Source: an uncultured Dorea sp.
GTDB lineage: Bacteria; Bacillota; Clostridia; Lachnospirales; Lachnospiraceae
DNA: 64,000 nucleotides
Assembly (NCBI GenBank): GCA_900543415.1
Contig: UQRE01000004.1
Span: forward strand, 25,221 to 89,220
Direction: 5' to 3'
Part shown: piece by piece, positions 34,855-45,032 of the stretch
Layout: each line of letters starts with the position of its first letter
Position numbering within the stretch: the stretch's first letter is position 1
Notes under the pieces: generated by a model
The model's input: only the letters and a program-made list of their open reading frames with translations
Told to the model about the DNA's origin: nothing
The model's database searches: none
Position numbers and translations under genes: made by a program

Positions 34855-37500
34855 GTGGCTGAGTTAACACCAATGATGCAGCAATATATGAAGACGAAAG
34901 AAGAGTACAAAGACTGCATCTTGTTTTATAGACTGGGAGACTTTTATGAGATGTTCTTTGATGATGCACTGACTGCGTCAAGAGAACTTGAAATTACATT
35001 AACCGGAAAAAACTGCGGACTTGAGGAACGCGCACCTATGTGTGGTGTTCCTTATCATTCGGTAGACGGATATTTAAACCGGCTCGTATCAAAAGGATAT
35101 AAGGTTGCTATTTGCGAACAGGTGGAAGATCCTGCAACTGCAAAAGGAATCGTAAAACGAGAGGTTGTGCGTATTGCTACTCCGGGAACCAATCTTGATA
35201 CGCAGGCGCTGGATGAGACAAAAAATAATTATCTCATGTGCATTGCTTATATTGCCGATCGCTATGGCGTGTCAGTGGCAGATGTGACTACCGGAGATTA
35301 TTTTGTAACAGAGATTGAAAACAGCGGTAAATTATTCGATGAGATATATAAATTCATGCCTTCAGAGCTTATTTGCAATGAGGCTTTTTATATGAGCGGC
35401 ATGGATATCGACGACTTAAAAGATCGACTGGGTATTACTGTATACGCGCAGGATGCATGGTATTTTGATGATGTGATCTGTGAGAAGACATTAAAAGAGC
35501 ATTTCCACTGCGGGACGCTGGAAGGGCTTGGAATCGGAGATTATGATTGTGGAATGGTCGCGGCAGGAGCACTTCTTCAGTATTTAAAAGAAACACAGAA
35601 GACTTCCCTTGCGCACATGTCAAGACTGACGCCCTACACTACAGGAAAATACATGCTTCTTGACAGTTCCACCAGACGAAATCTGGAATTATGCGAAACA
35701 CTTCGGGAAAAGCAGAAAAGAGGTTCTCTTCTGTGGGTGCTGGATAAGACAAAGACTGCAATGGGCGCGAGAAATCTGCGAAAATACATTGAGCAGCCTC
35801 TGATTGACAAGAACAGCATTAATAAACGACTGGACGCAGTAGAAGAACTGAAGATTCAGGCGATTAATCGTGAGGAGATCAGAGAATATCTATCTCCGGT
35901 GTATGATTTGGAGCGTCTCGTAAGTAAGATTGTATATCAGTCTGCGAATCCAAGGGATCTGATCGCATTTAAAAGTTCCCTGTCCATGCTCCCACACATT
36001 AAATACATACTAAGTGATATGAAGAGCAGTCTCAATCAGGAACTCTATGAAGAGCTTGACCCACTGGAAAATATCTGTGACCTTATTGAGCATGCCATTC
36101 AGGACGATCCTCCGCTTGCCATGAAAGAGGGCGGGATTATCAAGGATGGATACCATGAAGAGGTAGACAGACTCCGCCATGCCAAATCCGACGGTAAAGA
36201 ATGGCTGGCAAAATTGGAGAGTGAAGAACGGGAGAAGACCGGGATTAAAAACCTTCGAATTAAGTATAACAAAGTATTTGGGTATTATCTGGAAGTGACC
36301 AATTCTTTTAAAAATATGGTTCCGGACTACTATACAAGAAAGCAGACACTTGCTAACGCGGAACGGTATATCATTCCGGAATTAAAGGAATTGGAAGATA
36401 CGATTTTGGGAGCCGAGGATAAGCTGTATGCACTGGAATATCAGATTTACTGCGAAGTTAGAAATGCTATCGCGGACGAAGTAGTCAGAATTCAGAAAAC
36501 AGCACGAGCGGTGGCGCAGATTGACACACTGACATCTCTTGCGCTTGTGGCAGAACAGAATAATTATGTGCGCCCACATATCAATGAAAAAGGTGTGATC
36601 GATATTAAAGACGGCCGCCATCCGGTGGTTGAGAAGATGATTCCGAATGATATGTTTATTACAAATGACACGTATCTCAATGACCGGAAGAAACGGATTT
36701 CTATTATTACCGGTCCTAATATGGCGGGAAAATCCACCTATATGCGTCAGACAGCGTTGATTGTTCTGATGGCGCAGATTGGCTCGTTCGTTCCGGCTTC
36801 GTCTGCGGATATCGGTCTTGTGGATCGTATTTTTACGCGAGTAGGGGCATCGGATGACCTCGCAAGCGGACAGAGTACCTTCATGGTTGAAATGACTGAG
36901 GTGGCAAATATTCTCCGCAATGCAACGAGTAAGAGTCTCTTGATCCTTGACGAGATCGGACGAGGAACGAGCACCTTCGACGGACTCAGTATTGCATGGG
37001 CAGTCATCGAGCATATCAGCAACAGTAAGCTGCTCGGCGCAAAAACGTTATTTGCAACACATTACCACGAATTGACAGAGCTGGAAGGCAAGATTGACAA
37101 TGTAAATAACTATTGTATTGCAGTCAAAGAAAAAGGCGACGACATCATCTTCCTGCGTAAGATTGTCAAGGGAGGCGCTGATAAAAGTTATGGAATTCAG
37201 GTAGCAAAGCTTGCCGGCGTTCCGTCTTCTGTGATCGATCGCGCCAAGGAAATCGTAGAAGAGCTTGTTCATGCTGATATTACGACAAGAATCAAAGATA
37301 TTGCGGCACATGGCAGTGAGCCGAAAGTAAAGACAAAGAAATATGATGAGGTGGATTTGGCTCAGATGTCTTTATTTGACACGGTGAAAGATGATGATGT
37401 ATTAAAGGAACTTAAAGAGCTTGATGTAAGTAATCTGACACCGATCGATGCACTGAATACGTTATATCAATTGCAGAACAAGTTAAAAAACAGGTGGTAA
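34855..37500 (+). CDS. mutS: DNA mismatch repair protein MutS
   Basis: The mismatch-recognition ATPase, 881 residues, full length. The mismatch-wedging Phe-x-Glu is F30-Y31-E32 (GDFYEMF), Walker A is GPNMAGKS (620-627), Walker B LLILDEIGRGTS, and the composite motif GASDDLASGQSTF is intact. It starts at GTG 34855 with AGAGGAG ahead. It is followed by mutL after 1 bp and then miaA, as in many Clostridia. Confidence 0.97.
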   Translation: MAELTPMMQQYMKTKEEYKDCILFYRLGDFYEMFFDDALTASRELEITLTGKNCGLEERAPMCGVPYHSVDGYLNRLVSKGYKVAICEQVEDPATAKGIVKREVVRIATPGTNLDTQALDETKNNYLMCIAYIADRYGVSVADVTTGDYFVTEIENSGKLFDEIYKFMPSELICNEAFYMSGMDIDDLKDRLGITVYAQDAWYFDDVICEKTLKEHFHCGTLEGLGIGDYDCGMVAAGALLQYLKETQKTSLAHMSRLTPYTTGKYMLLDSSTRRNLELCETLREKQKRGSLLWVLDKTKTAMGARNLRKYIEQPLIDKNSINKRLDAVEELKIQAINREEIREYLSPVYDLERLVSKIVYQSANPRDLIAFKSSLSMLPHIKYILSDMKSSLNQELYEELDPLENICDLIEHAIQDDPPLAMKEGGIIKDGYHEEVDRLRHAKSDGKEWLAKLESEEREKTGIKNLRIKYNKVFGYYLEVTNSFKNMVPDYYTRKQTLANAERYIIPELKELEDTILGAEDKLYALEYQIYCEVRNAIADEVVRIQKTARAVAQIDTLTSLALVAEQNNYVRPHINEKGVIDIKDGRHPVVEKMIPNDMFITNDTYLNDRKKRISIITGPNMAGKSTYMRQTALIVLMAQIGSFVPASSADIGLVDRIFTRVGASDDLASGQSTFMVEMTEVANILRNATSKSLLILDEIGRGTSTFDGLSIAWAVIEHISNSKLLGAKTLFATHYHELTELEGKIDNVNNYCIAVKEKGDDIIFLRKIVKGGADKSYGIQVAKLAGVPSSVIDRAKEIVEELVHADITTRIKDIAAHGSEPKVKTKKYDEVDLAQMSLFDTVKDDDVLKELKELDVSNLTPIDALNTLYQLQNKLKNRW

Positions 37501-37501
37501 G

Positions 37502-39451
37502 ATGAGTAAGATACAAGTATTAGATCAGGTGACGATTGATAAGATTGCGGCAGGAGAAGTGGTAGAGCGTCCCGCTTCGGTTGTAAAGGAGCTGGTCGAA
37601 AATGCAATCGATGCAAAAGCGGCGGCTGTAACCGTGGAGGTTAAGGAAGGCGGCATTTCCTTTATGCGGATTGCAGATAATGGGTGCGGGATAGACAGAG
37701 AAGATGTTCCCGGAGCTTTCTTAAGACATTCGACCAGTAAAATACGAAATGCCGAGGATCTGGAACACATTTCTTCTCTTGGTTTCCGCGGAGAGGCACT
37801 GTCCAGTATTGCGGCCGTTTCGCAAGTGGAATTGATCACAAAAACACCGGAAGACAGCTTTGGCACACGGTATATGATTTCCGGTGGCAAAGAAGAGGGG
37901 CTGGAAGACATCGGAGCTCCGGACGGGACGACCTTTCTGGTGCGGCAGTTGTTTTATAATGTCCCTGCGAGAAGAAAATTTCTGAAAACAGCAATGACAG
38001 AGGCAGGGCATGTAAGTGATCTCATGACACGCATGGCATTGTCTCATCCTCACATCTCTTTTCAATTTATTAATAACGGCCAATCGAAGCTTCACACGTC
38101 AGGAAATGGAAATTTAAGAGATGTGATTTATCATATTTACGGGAGAGAGATTGCGGCAAATCTTATAAATGTAACATATGAAAAGAACGGCATTCGTATT
38201 ACCGGTTATATTGGGGCACCGTTGATATCCAGAGGGAACCGGAACTTTGAAACTTACTTTATTAACGGAAGATATGTTAAGAGTTCCATTATATACAAAG
38301 CCATCGAAGACGCCTATAAGGACTTCACGATGCAGCACAAATATCCATTTACGGTACTACATATCGAAGTAGTCGGTGAAGACGTTGATGTCAATGTGCA
38401 TCCAACCAAAATGGAAGTCAGATTTCATAACCAGCAAATGGTTTATAATAGCATCTATGAAGCTGTGGATCAGGCGCTCCATGAGAAGGAACTGATTCCG
38501 GAAGTCACAATTGATGTGCCGAAAGCCGTACCGAAAGCGCAGGCAAAACCTGAACCGAAAGTGCAGCCGAAACTTGAACCGAAAGCGCAGCCAAAAGAAG
38601 TGATACAGCCTGAGGTGAACAAATCTGCAAAAGTACAGCCGGAAAAAGCATCAGGTGAACGGGATCTTGATTATTTCATGGAGCAGATGAAAAAGAGGGT
38701 AATGTCCTATCATCAGCAAAATTCTTCTGCAGAAGTGAAAGGGAAATCAGAAATCTTCAAGCCACAGGTGCAGGTAGACCGCGTAAAAGAGGCTGCTGCT
38801 TCTTATCGAGCAAAGCAATCTCCGGAGCAAATGACTCTCTTTGACGGAAAGCTTCTGGATAAGGAAAAGCGGGCAAACTACAAGATCATCGGACAGGTGT
38901 TTGATACCTATTGGCTGGTAGAATTCGATAATAGCTTATATATTATCGATCAGCATGCTGCGCATGAACGGGTTCTCTATGAGAAGACACTTAGGGAAAT
39001 GAAGACACGGGAGTTTACCTCTCAAATGATCAGCCCTCCGGTAATTCTCAATCTGACCATGCAGGAGGCGCAGCTTCTTCGTACTTATATGGATCAATTT
39101 ACAAGAATTGGTTTTGAATTCGAAGAATTCGGTCAAGATTCCTATGCTGTGCGCAGTGTTCCGGCGAATTTATTCAGCATTGCAAAAAAAGAGCTGCTCA
39201 TGGAAATGATCGATTCGTTATCAGAAGAAGTACATCGCAGGCAATCGTCGGAACTGCTTGACGAGAAAATTGCCTCCATGTCCTGCAAGGCGGCAGTGAA
39301 AGGAAATATGCGTCTGTCCGCACAGGAAGTAGACGCACTGATCGGTGAACTTCTGAAGCTGGATAATCCATATCATTGTCCTCATGGAAGACCGACAATT
39401 ATTTCTATGTCCAAGCGAGAACTAGAGAAAAAATTTAAGAGGATTGTATAA
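37502..39451 (+). CDS. mutL: DNA mismatch repair protein MutL (endonuclease type)
   Basis: A GHL ATPase, 649 residues. The ATP site shows ENAIDAKA and LGFRGEAL. A linker rich in Lys, Pro and Gln (about 338-375), with repeated KPEPK-like units, separates it from the C-terminal domain. There D483-Q484-H485-A486 with E489 and E494 gives the DQHA(X)2E(X)4E endonuclease motif, and SCKAAVKGN and CPHGRP supply the zinc site, so this MutL nicks DNA itself; no MutH is needed. It starts 1 bp after the mutS stop. Confidence 0.96.
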   Translation: MSKIQVLDQVTIDKIAAGEVVERPASVVKELVENAIDAKAAAVTVEVKEGGISFMRIADNGCGIDREDVPGAFLRHSTSKIRNAEDLEHISSLGFRGEALSSIAAVSQVELITKTPEDSFGTRYMISGGKEEGLEDIGAPDGTTFLVRQLFYNVPARRKFLKTAMTEAGHVSDLMTRMALSHPHISFQFINNGQSKLHTSGNGNLRDVIYHIYGREIAANLINVTYEKNGIRITGYIGAPLISRGNRNFETYFINGRYVKSSIIYKAIEDAYKDFTMQHKYPFTVLHIEVVGEDVDVNVHPTKMEVRFHNQQMVYNSIYEAVDQALHEKELIPEVTIDVPKAVPKAQAKPEPKVQPKLEPKAQPKEVIQPEVNKSAKVQPEKASGERDLDYFMEQMKKRVMSYHQQNSSAEVKGKSEIFKPQVQVDRVKEAAASYRAKQSPEQMTLFDGKLLDKEKRANYKIIGQVFDTYWLVEFDNSLYIIDQHAAHERVLYEKTLREMKTREFTSQMISPPVILNLTMQEAQLLRTYMDQFTRIGFEFEEFGQDSYAVRSVPANLFSIAKKELLMEMIDSLSEEVHRRQSSELLDEKIASMSCKAAVKGNMRLSAQEVDALIGELLKLDNPYHCPHGRPTIISMSKRELEKKFKRIV

Positions 39452-39452
39452 A

Positions 39453-40394
39453 ATGGGAAAACAGCCATTAGTAGTACTGACAGGGCCTACTGCGGTCGGA
39501 AAAACAAAAGCGTCTATCGGACTTGCGCATGCAATCGGCGGTGAGATTATTTCGGCAGATTCTATGCAGGTATATCGACATATGGACATTGGGTCCGCGA
39601 AAATAAAAAAAGAAGAAATGGATGGGGTCAGGCATCATTTGATTGACGTACTTGATCCGGAAGAAGAATTTCATGTTGTGCGTTTTCAGCAAATGGCGAA
39701 AGAGGCAATGAAAGAGATCTATGCTGCCGGTCATATTCCGATTATCGCAGGCGGCACCGGATTTTATATTCAGGCGCTTCTCTATGACATTAATTTTGAA
39801 GAAAGCGAGCAGGATGATGCACTAAGGGAAGAACTGGAGCAGTATGCACAAGAGCATGGAGCAGAAGCACTTCATGACCGGCTTGCTCTGTTAGATCCAA
39901 AGTCAGCAGAAGAAATACATGCGCATAATGTAAAACGGGTGATTCGTGCAATTGAATTTTATGAGCAGACAGGGATGCCCATATCGGAGCATAATGAGAA
40001 AGAACGTCAAAAAGTTTCTCCGTATGAGTTCCGATATTTTGTATTAAATGATGAGCGTTCTCATCTATATGAGAGAATCAATGCGCGGGTAGATGAAATG
40101 CTGGCTCAGGGGCTTGTAGAGGAAGTCCGTGCATTAAAGGCGCGCGGATGTACAAAGGACATGGTATCCATGCAGGGGCTTGGATATAAGGAAATTCTGG
40201 AATATCTGGAAGGAACTTGCACGTTGGAGGAAGCCGTATATCGGTTAAAACGAGATACCAGACATTTTGCAAAGCGACAGATCACATGGTTTAAGAGGGA
40301 GCGTGATGTGATCTGGATTGATAAAAAAGAACATAATTACGATGAAAAGAAAATTTTAGATACAATGCTTACACAGTTAAAAGGGATAAGATAG
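39453..40394 (+). CDS. miaA: tRNA dimethylallyltransferase MiaA
   Basis: Transfers dimethylallyl to A37 of UNN-reading tRNAs, making the substrate for MiaB. 313 residues; the P-loop GPTAVGKT is at 11-18, the base-recognition DSMQVYRHMDIGSAK and the FIVAGGTG-like IIAGGTGFY segments are present. ATG 39453 has AGAGG 10 bp upstream; the in-frame TTG at 39444 crowds that SD. The start is 1 bp past the mutL stop. Confidence 0.95.
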   Translation: MGKQPLVVLTGPTAVGKTKASIGLAHAIGGEIISADSMQVYRHMDIGSAKIKKEEMDGVRHHLIDVLDPEEEFHVVRFQQMAKEAMKEIYAAGHIPIIAGGTGFYIQALLYDINFEESEQDDALREELEQYAQEHGAEALHDRLALLDPKSAEEIHAHNVKRVIRAIEFYEQTGMPISEHNEKERQKVSPYEFRYFVLNDERSHLYERINARVDEMLAQGLVEEVRALKARGCTKDMVSMQGLGYKEILEYLEGTCTLEEAVYRLKRDTRHFAKRQITWFKRERDVIWIDKKEHNYDEKKILDTMLTQLKGIR

Positions 40395-40427
40395 ATTTGG
40401 CTGTGACAGCTGGGGAGGAAATGAAAG

Positions 40428-40721
40428 ATGTTTCGAAGATTATTTGGTGGTTCTAAATTTTTAAAAAAAATGAATACGCTGATGGAGATTTATGCGGTGA
40501 GCAAGAACCCGGAAGCAACATACAAGCAATTGTTGGCATTAGAGAAGCTGATCCGAACGGATGGGGAGCAGTCATGGTATGATTTAAACCGGGCGGCGCT
40601 GCTTTACGATATGCGTAAATTGAATGCAGCAGCAGATGTAGTGCGTGAAATACCATCTCTGAATCCGGAGTTTGACGCACGTTGCGCGCAGCTTAAGACT
40701 AAGATCATGGATGCATTTTAA
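40428..40721 (+). CDS. Small helical protein, TPR-like
   Basis: 97 residues, nearly all helix, with a basic start (MFRRLFGGSKFLKK) and a pair of TPR-like helices (LNRAALLYDMRKLNAAADVV). No family was recognised with certainty. GGGGAGG lies 9-10 bp before the ATG. It sits between miaA and the YnbB-like gene and is probably co-transcribed with both. Confidence 0.65.
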   Translation: MFRRLFGGSKFLKKMNTLMEIYAVSKNPEATYKQLLALEKLIRTDGEQSWYDLNRAALLYDMRKLNAAADVVREIPSLNPEFDARCAQLKTKIMDAF

Positions 40722-40749
40722 AACGATAAGAAAAGAGAGGAACTAAAAC

Positions 40750-42033
40750 ATGACAGATGTTATGGAATTATATCGGGAAATGGGGATTCGTCCTTCCGTT
40801 TACCGTTTTGGAGAAGAGATAGAAGCACAGTTAAAAGAGAGATTTGAAGCTATTGATAAAATGGCTGAATACAACCAGTTAAAGGTCATTCGCGCAATGC
40901 AGGAAAACCGTGTCAATGCGGAATGCTTTAACTTTGTCAGTGGTTATGGGTACGACGATTATGGACGTGACACGTTAGAGAAAGTGTATGCCTCTGTTTT
41001 TCATACAGAAAGCGCTCTTGTCCGTCCGCAGGTAACTTGCGGAACTCATGCGCTTGCGCTTGCACTGGGAGCGAATCTCAGACCGGGAGATGAGCTGTTG
41101 TCTGTAAACGGAAAGCCTTATGACACGTTAGAAGAAGTCATTGGTATTCGTCCGTCCAACGGTTCTCTGGCAGAATACGGAGTTTCCTATCGTCAGGTAG
41201 ATCTTTTGGAAGATGGAAGTTTTGACTTTGAGAAGATTAAGACGGCGATCAATGAGAAAACAAAAATGGTTGCGATTCAAAGATCCAAAGGCTACCAGAC
41301 AAGACCGAGCTTTTCCGTTGCACAGATCGGGGAGGTGATTCGATTCGTGAAGGAAATTAAGCCGGAGATTATCTGTATGGTCGATAACTGCTATGGAGAA
41401 TTTGTGGAAGATCAGGAACCAAGTGATGTGGGAGCAGATATGGTTGTCGGATCTCTGATTAAGAATCCGGGCGGCGGACTTGCTCCGATTGGTGGATATA
41501 TTGCCGGAAGAGAAGATTTGATCGAAGCGTGTGGTTACCGTCTGACATCTCCGGGACTGGGAAGAGAAGTGGGGGCATCTCTTGGCGTTATGCAGTCCTT
41601 TTATCAGGGGCTCTTTCTTGCACCAACCGTTGTGGCAAGTGCTTTAAAGGGAGCCATCCTTGCGGCAAATATTTACGAGCGTCTAGGCTATAAAGTTGTT
41701 CCGACCGGAACGGAGAGCCGGCACGATATTATACAGGCAGTAGAATTCGGAACCCCGGATGGTGTCATTGCTTTCTGTCGTGGTATTCAGGCAGCGGCGC
41801 CGGTAGATTCTTATGTGTATCCTGAACCATGGGCAATGCCTGGATATGACAGTGATGTAATCATGGCTGCCGGAGCCTTTGTTCAGGGTTCCTCTATCGA
41901 GCTCTCGGCAGACGGTCCGATCAAAGAGCCTTATGCAGTTTATTTCCAGGGTGGACTGACATGGCCGCACGCCAAGCTTGGCATTTTAATGTCTCTGGAG
42001 CATTTGGTTCGTGCAGAGATTGTAAAGCTCTAA
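40750..42033 (+). CDS. YnbB-like PLP enzyme (methionine gamma-lyase family, aluminium resistance type)
   Basis: A PLP-dependent protein of 427 residues in the Cys/Met metabolism fold. The likely PLP lysine is K238 in SLIKNPGGGLAP, with the aspartate in VDNCYGEF upstream. This group is annotated as aluminium resistance or methionine gamma-lyase family; Bacillus YnbB lies next to miaA as well. The reaction is not established. SD is AGAGAGGA. The next gene begins 19 bp later. Confidence 0.85.
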   Translation: MTDVMELYREMGIRPSVYRFGEEIEAQLKERFEAIDKMAEYNQLKVIRAMQENRVNAECFNFVSGYGYDDYGRDTLEKVYASVFHTESALVRPQVTCGTHALALALGANLRPGDELLSVNGKPYDTLEEVIGIRPSNGSLAEYGVSYRQVDLLEDGSFDFEKIKTAINEKTKMVAIQRSKGYQTRPSFSVAQIGEVIRFVKEIKPEIICMVDNCYGEFVEDQEPSDVGADMVVGSLIKNPGGGLAPIGGYIAGREDLIEACGYRLTSPGLGREVGASLGVMQSFYQGLFLAPTVVASALKGAILAANIYERLGYKVVPTGTESRHDIIQAVEFGTPDGVIAFCRGIQAAAPVDSYVYPEPWAMPGYDSDVIMAAGAFVQGSSIELSADGPIKEPYAVYFQGGLTWPHAKLGILMSLEHLVRAEIVKL

Positions 42034-42052
42034 GAACCATAAAGGAGGCACC

Positions 42053-43282
42053 ATGAAAAAAATCGTGATCGTAGGAGGCGGAGCTTCCGGAATGATGGCA
42101 GCCATAGCTGCAGCAAAAGAAAATCCCGCAGCCAAGATTCGTATCCTTGAACGCAAAGATCTGCCGGGAAAGAAAATTTTGTCTACCGGGAACGGACGAT
42201 GTAATTTTACCAATCAAGTAATGCATATGAACTGCTTTTTCTCGGATACTCCAAACGGGATTGAGGAAGTGCTGCAGCAATTCGGGACTAAAGAAACACT
42301 GGATGTATTCTCTGATCTTGGTATTCTTCCCAAGGACCGAAACGGCTATTACTATCCGCGTTCTGATCAGGCATCATCAATCGTAAGTGTACTCAGGACG
42401 AGACTTCAGCAGGCAGGCGTTGAAGTAGAGACGAATGTATATGTAACCGGATTAAAGAAAACAAAAAAAAGATTTCTTATTTCCGCGGACGGGAAAAAAT
42501 ACGAGGCGGATGCAGTGATTCTGGCATGTGGCGGAAGGGCAGCGCCGGCGCTGGGCTCCGATGGAAGCGGGTATGACCTTGCAAAATCTATGGGGCACCA
42601 CATGGTTCCGGTAGTACCGGCTCTTGTGCAGCTGAAAGTAGACCGTTTTGCGCTGAAAGCAGCTGCCGGCGTAAGAACAGATGCAGAAGTGTCTTTCTAT
42701 GAAGATGGAACCTATATAGCAAAAGATCAAGGGGAAGTTCAGATTACCGCTTACGGTCTTTCGGGAATCCCGATCTTTCAAATTAGCCGCTGTGCGGCAA
42801 AAGCGCTTTATTATCATAAAAATGCAGTTGTTCATCTGGATCTGATCCCGCAGATGGATCAAAAGGAACTGCGCGGCTTCTTGACGAAGAGAATGGAACA
42901 GCGGCAAATGCTTACCATGTCGAAGTTTCTTATCGGTATATTCAACCAGAAGTTAATTCCCTGTATTCTCAGATATGCAGGTATCCGAGAACAGACGAAA
43001 GTATCGGAACTTTCAAAAACTTCTTTTTCCGCACTTCTTCATGCATGTAAGAATATGGAATTCGTAATCACAGATACCAATGGATTTGAACATGCACAGG
43101 TATGTGCAGGCGGTATTCGTTTTGACGAAGTTTCTCACGATACAATGGAATCTCTCTGTTGTAAGAATCTGTATCTTGCCGGAGAATTGTTAGATGTAGA
43201 TGGAATCTGCGGCGGCTATAATCTGCAATGGGCATGGGCAAGCGGATATTTAGCAGGAACAGCCGCAGGAAGATTGGAGTAA
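42053..43282 (+). CDS. BaiN/HI0933-family FAD-dependent oxidoreductase
   Basis: A flavoprotein of 409 residues: FAD loop GGGASGM (8-14), GNGRCNFTN, and the C-terminal TGG-like GICGGYNLQWAWASGYLAG. The family includes HI0933/YhiN and BaiN, the latter linked to bile-acid side reactions, but most members are uncharacterised. The gene ends 3 bp before the next flavoprotein gene, so both are in one operon with miaA. Confidence 0.85.
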   Translation: MKKIVIVGGGASGMMAAIAAAKENPAAKIRILERKDLPGKKILSTGNGRCNFTNQVMHMNCFFSDTPNGIEEVLQQFGTKETLDVFSDLGILPKDRNGYYYPRSDQASSIVSVLRTRLQQAGVEVETNVYVTGLKKTKKRFLISADGKKYEADAVILACGGRAAPALGSDGSGYDLAKSMGHHMVPVVPALVQLKVDRFALKAAAGVRTDAEVSFYEDGTYIAKDQGEVQITAYGLSGIPIFQISRCAAKALYYHKNAVVHLDLIPQMDQKELRGFLTKRMEQRQMLTMSKFLIGIFNQKLIPCILRYAGIREQTKVSELSKTSFSALLHACKNMEFVITDTNGFEHAQVCAGGIRFDEVSHDTMESLCCKNLYLAGELLDVDGICGGYNLQWAWASGYLAGTAAGRLE

Positions 43283-43285
43283 TAT

Positions 43286-44923
43286 ATGATTCAGATCAGT
43301 CAACTGAAATTACAGATTCCTCACACAGAGGAACAGTTAGAGGAAAAAATCAAAAAAGTGCTGGGCATACGTAAGACAGATCTTCTGTCTTTTCGTATTT
43401 TAAAACGGTCTTTGGATGCCAGAAAAAAGCCGGTACTTTTTTATGTATATACAGTGGAAGCGGAAGTGAAACGTGAAAAAGCATTGAAACATAAAATCAA
43501 AAATCCAAACATTTTCTTTCGCGGACCGATTGCCGATTATAAGATTATACCTTGCGGCGAGCAGTCTCTCCGGGAGCGTCCGGTTGTCATAGGAAGTGGA
43601 CCGGCCGGGCTTTTCTGTACATATGCGCTTGCGAAAATGGGATATCGACCGCTCCTTCTGGAACGAGGGGAAGCGGTTGACATACGCGTGAAGGACGTAG
43701 AAGATTTTTGGAAAAACGGGAAATTAAAATCTAATTCGAACGTACAGTTTGGGGAAGGCGGTGCCGGAACATTTTCTGACGGAAAGCTGAATACGCTTGT
43801 GCACGACAAAGAAGGAAGAGGACGAGAAGTGTTAGAAGTCTTTGTAAAGCATGGAGCTCCAGAACAGATTCTTTATGATAACAAACCGCATATCGGGACA
43901 GATATTCTGGTAGATGTAGTGAAAAACATACGAGCTTCCATTGAGAGATCCGGTGGAGAAGTAAGGTTCCATACCAAAGTGTCCGCTGTGAACTTTGAAG
44001 AAAAAGATGGAGAAAAGACACTGGTTTCTCTGGAGATTCAAGATACACATACGAATGAAATATCCGTAATTCCGACAGAGCTTTCGGTACTTGCAATCGG
44101 CCACAGCGCCCGTGATACCTTCCATATGCTTCACGAAAAAGAGATTCCGATGGAAGCAAAATCCTTCGCGGTCGGTGTGCGTGCAGAACACCTTCAGACT
44201 ATGATCGACGAAAGTCAGTATGGAAGGAATCGAAAAGACTCTCTTCCGGCGGCTGCCTACAAATTGACCGCCAAGCTGGAAAATGGACGAGGGGTCTATA
44301 CATTTTGCATGTGTCCGGGAGGTTATGTTGTCAATGCCTCTTCCGAGGAAGGACGCATTGCAGTCAACGGTATGAGCTACAGCGGACGGGACGGCAAAAA
44401 TGCAAATAGTGCAGTGATTGTCACCGTCACACCTGAGGACTTCGGAACGGAAGACGTTCTTTCCGGAGTCGCGTTTCAGCAGAAATTAGAAGAAGCCGCT
44501 TACCATGCCGGAAATGGAAAGATACCGGTGCAATTGTTTGGTGATTTTTGCAAAAACAGAGCTTCTTCCGGGGCAGGAGCGATTCTGCCACAGATAAAAG
44601 GGGACATTACATGGACGAACATCCGTCAGATTTTCCCGGAAGTAATTGCAGATGCTTTGGAACAGGGAATTCTGATGTTTGACCGGAAGCTGAAAGGCTA
44701 TGCTGACCCGGATACAGTTTTGTCGGCAGTGGAGAGTCGAACCTCATCTCCGGTGAGAATTTTGCGTGATCAAACCATGCAGAGCGTGGTGAGAGGATTA
44801 TATCCCTGTGGGGAAGGAGCCGGCTACGCAGGAGGTATTACATCTGCCTCCATGGATGGACTTAAAGTGGCAGAATCTGTCAGCCAAAAGTATGCTCCTT
44901 TCGACAAAGGGCTTACGTATTAA
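43286..44923 (+). CDS. Uncharacterised FAD-dependent dehydrogenase (COG2509 type)
   Basis: A flavoprotein of 545 residues. A positively charged N-terminal part of about 95 residues, with an S4-like or ferredoxin-like look, precedes the FAD loop GSGPAG (103-108). The FGEGGAGTFSDGKLNT motif and the YPCGEGAGYAGGITSA C-terminal motif define this group. Substrate and partner are unknown. It starts 3 bp after the previous stop and ends the miaA-led run; radC then has its own promoter. Confidence 0.85.
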   Translation: MIQISQLKLQIPHTEEQLEEKIKKVLGIRKTDLLSFRILKRSLDARKKPVLFYVYTVEAEVKREKALKHKIKNPNIFFRGPIADYKIIPCGEQSLRERPVVIGSGPAGLFCTYALAKMGYRPLLLERGEAVDIRVKDVEDFWKNGKLKSNSNVQFGEGGAGTFSDGKLNTLVHDKEGRGREVLEVFVKHGAPEQILYDNKPHIGTDILVDVVKNIRASIERSGGEVRFHTKVSAVNFEEKDGEKTLVSLEIQDTHTNEISVIPTELSVLAIGHSARDTFHMLHEKEIPMEAKSFAVGVRAEHLQTMIDESQYGRNRKDSLPAAAYKLTAKLENGRGVYTFCMCPGGYVVNASSEEGRIAVNGMSYSGRDGKNANSAVIVTVTPEDFGTEDVLSGVAFQQKLEEAAYHAGNGKIPVQLFGDFCKNRASSGAGAILPQIKGDITWTNIRQIFPEVIADALEQGILMFDRKLKGYADPDTVLSAVESRTSSPVRILRDQTMQSVVRGLYPCGEGAGYAGGITSASMDGLKVAESVSQKYAPFDKGLTY

Positions 44924-44945
44924 GAAAATTTTAATGGTATAACTC

Positions 44946-44974
44946 TATACACTTTTTGGTAAATATGGTAGAAT
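44946..44974 (+). promoter_or_regulatory. Probable SigA promoter for radC-mreBCD
   Basis: TATACA (44946-44951), 17 bp, TAGAAT (44969-44974). The -35 matches at 4 of 6 positions. The 58 bp between -10 and the start include two direct copies of AACTTAAG. Confidence 0.55.
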
Positions 44975-45032
44975 GTATTGAGTTTTTCAAAGAGAAAAAC
45001 TTAAGGTGGAGTATAGCGAATCTTAACTTAAG

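Noticed and set aside
34313..34981. Minus-strand frame of 222 codons across the CmpB-like gene and the mutS start
   Set aside because: It crosses two + strand genes and a clear + strand promoter and has no recognisable domain or SD.
36382..37014. Minus-strand frame of 210 codons inside mutS
   Set aside because: It lies wholly within the conserved ATPase core of mutS and shows no family motif.
38520..38640. Tandem DNA repeat in mutL
   Set aside because: It encodes a Lys/Pro/Gln linker between MutL domains; such linkers are normal in length and composition.
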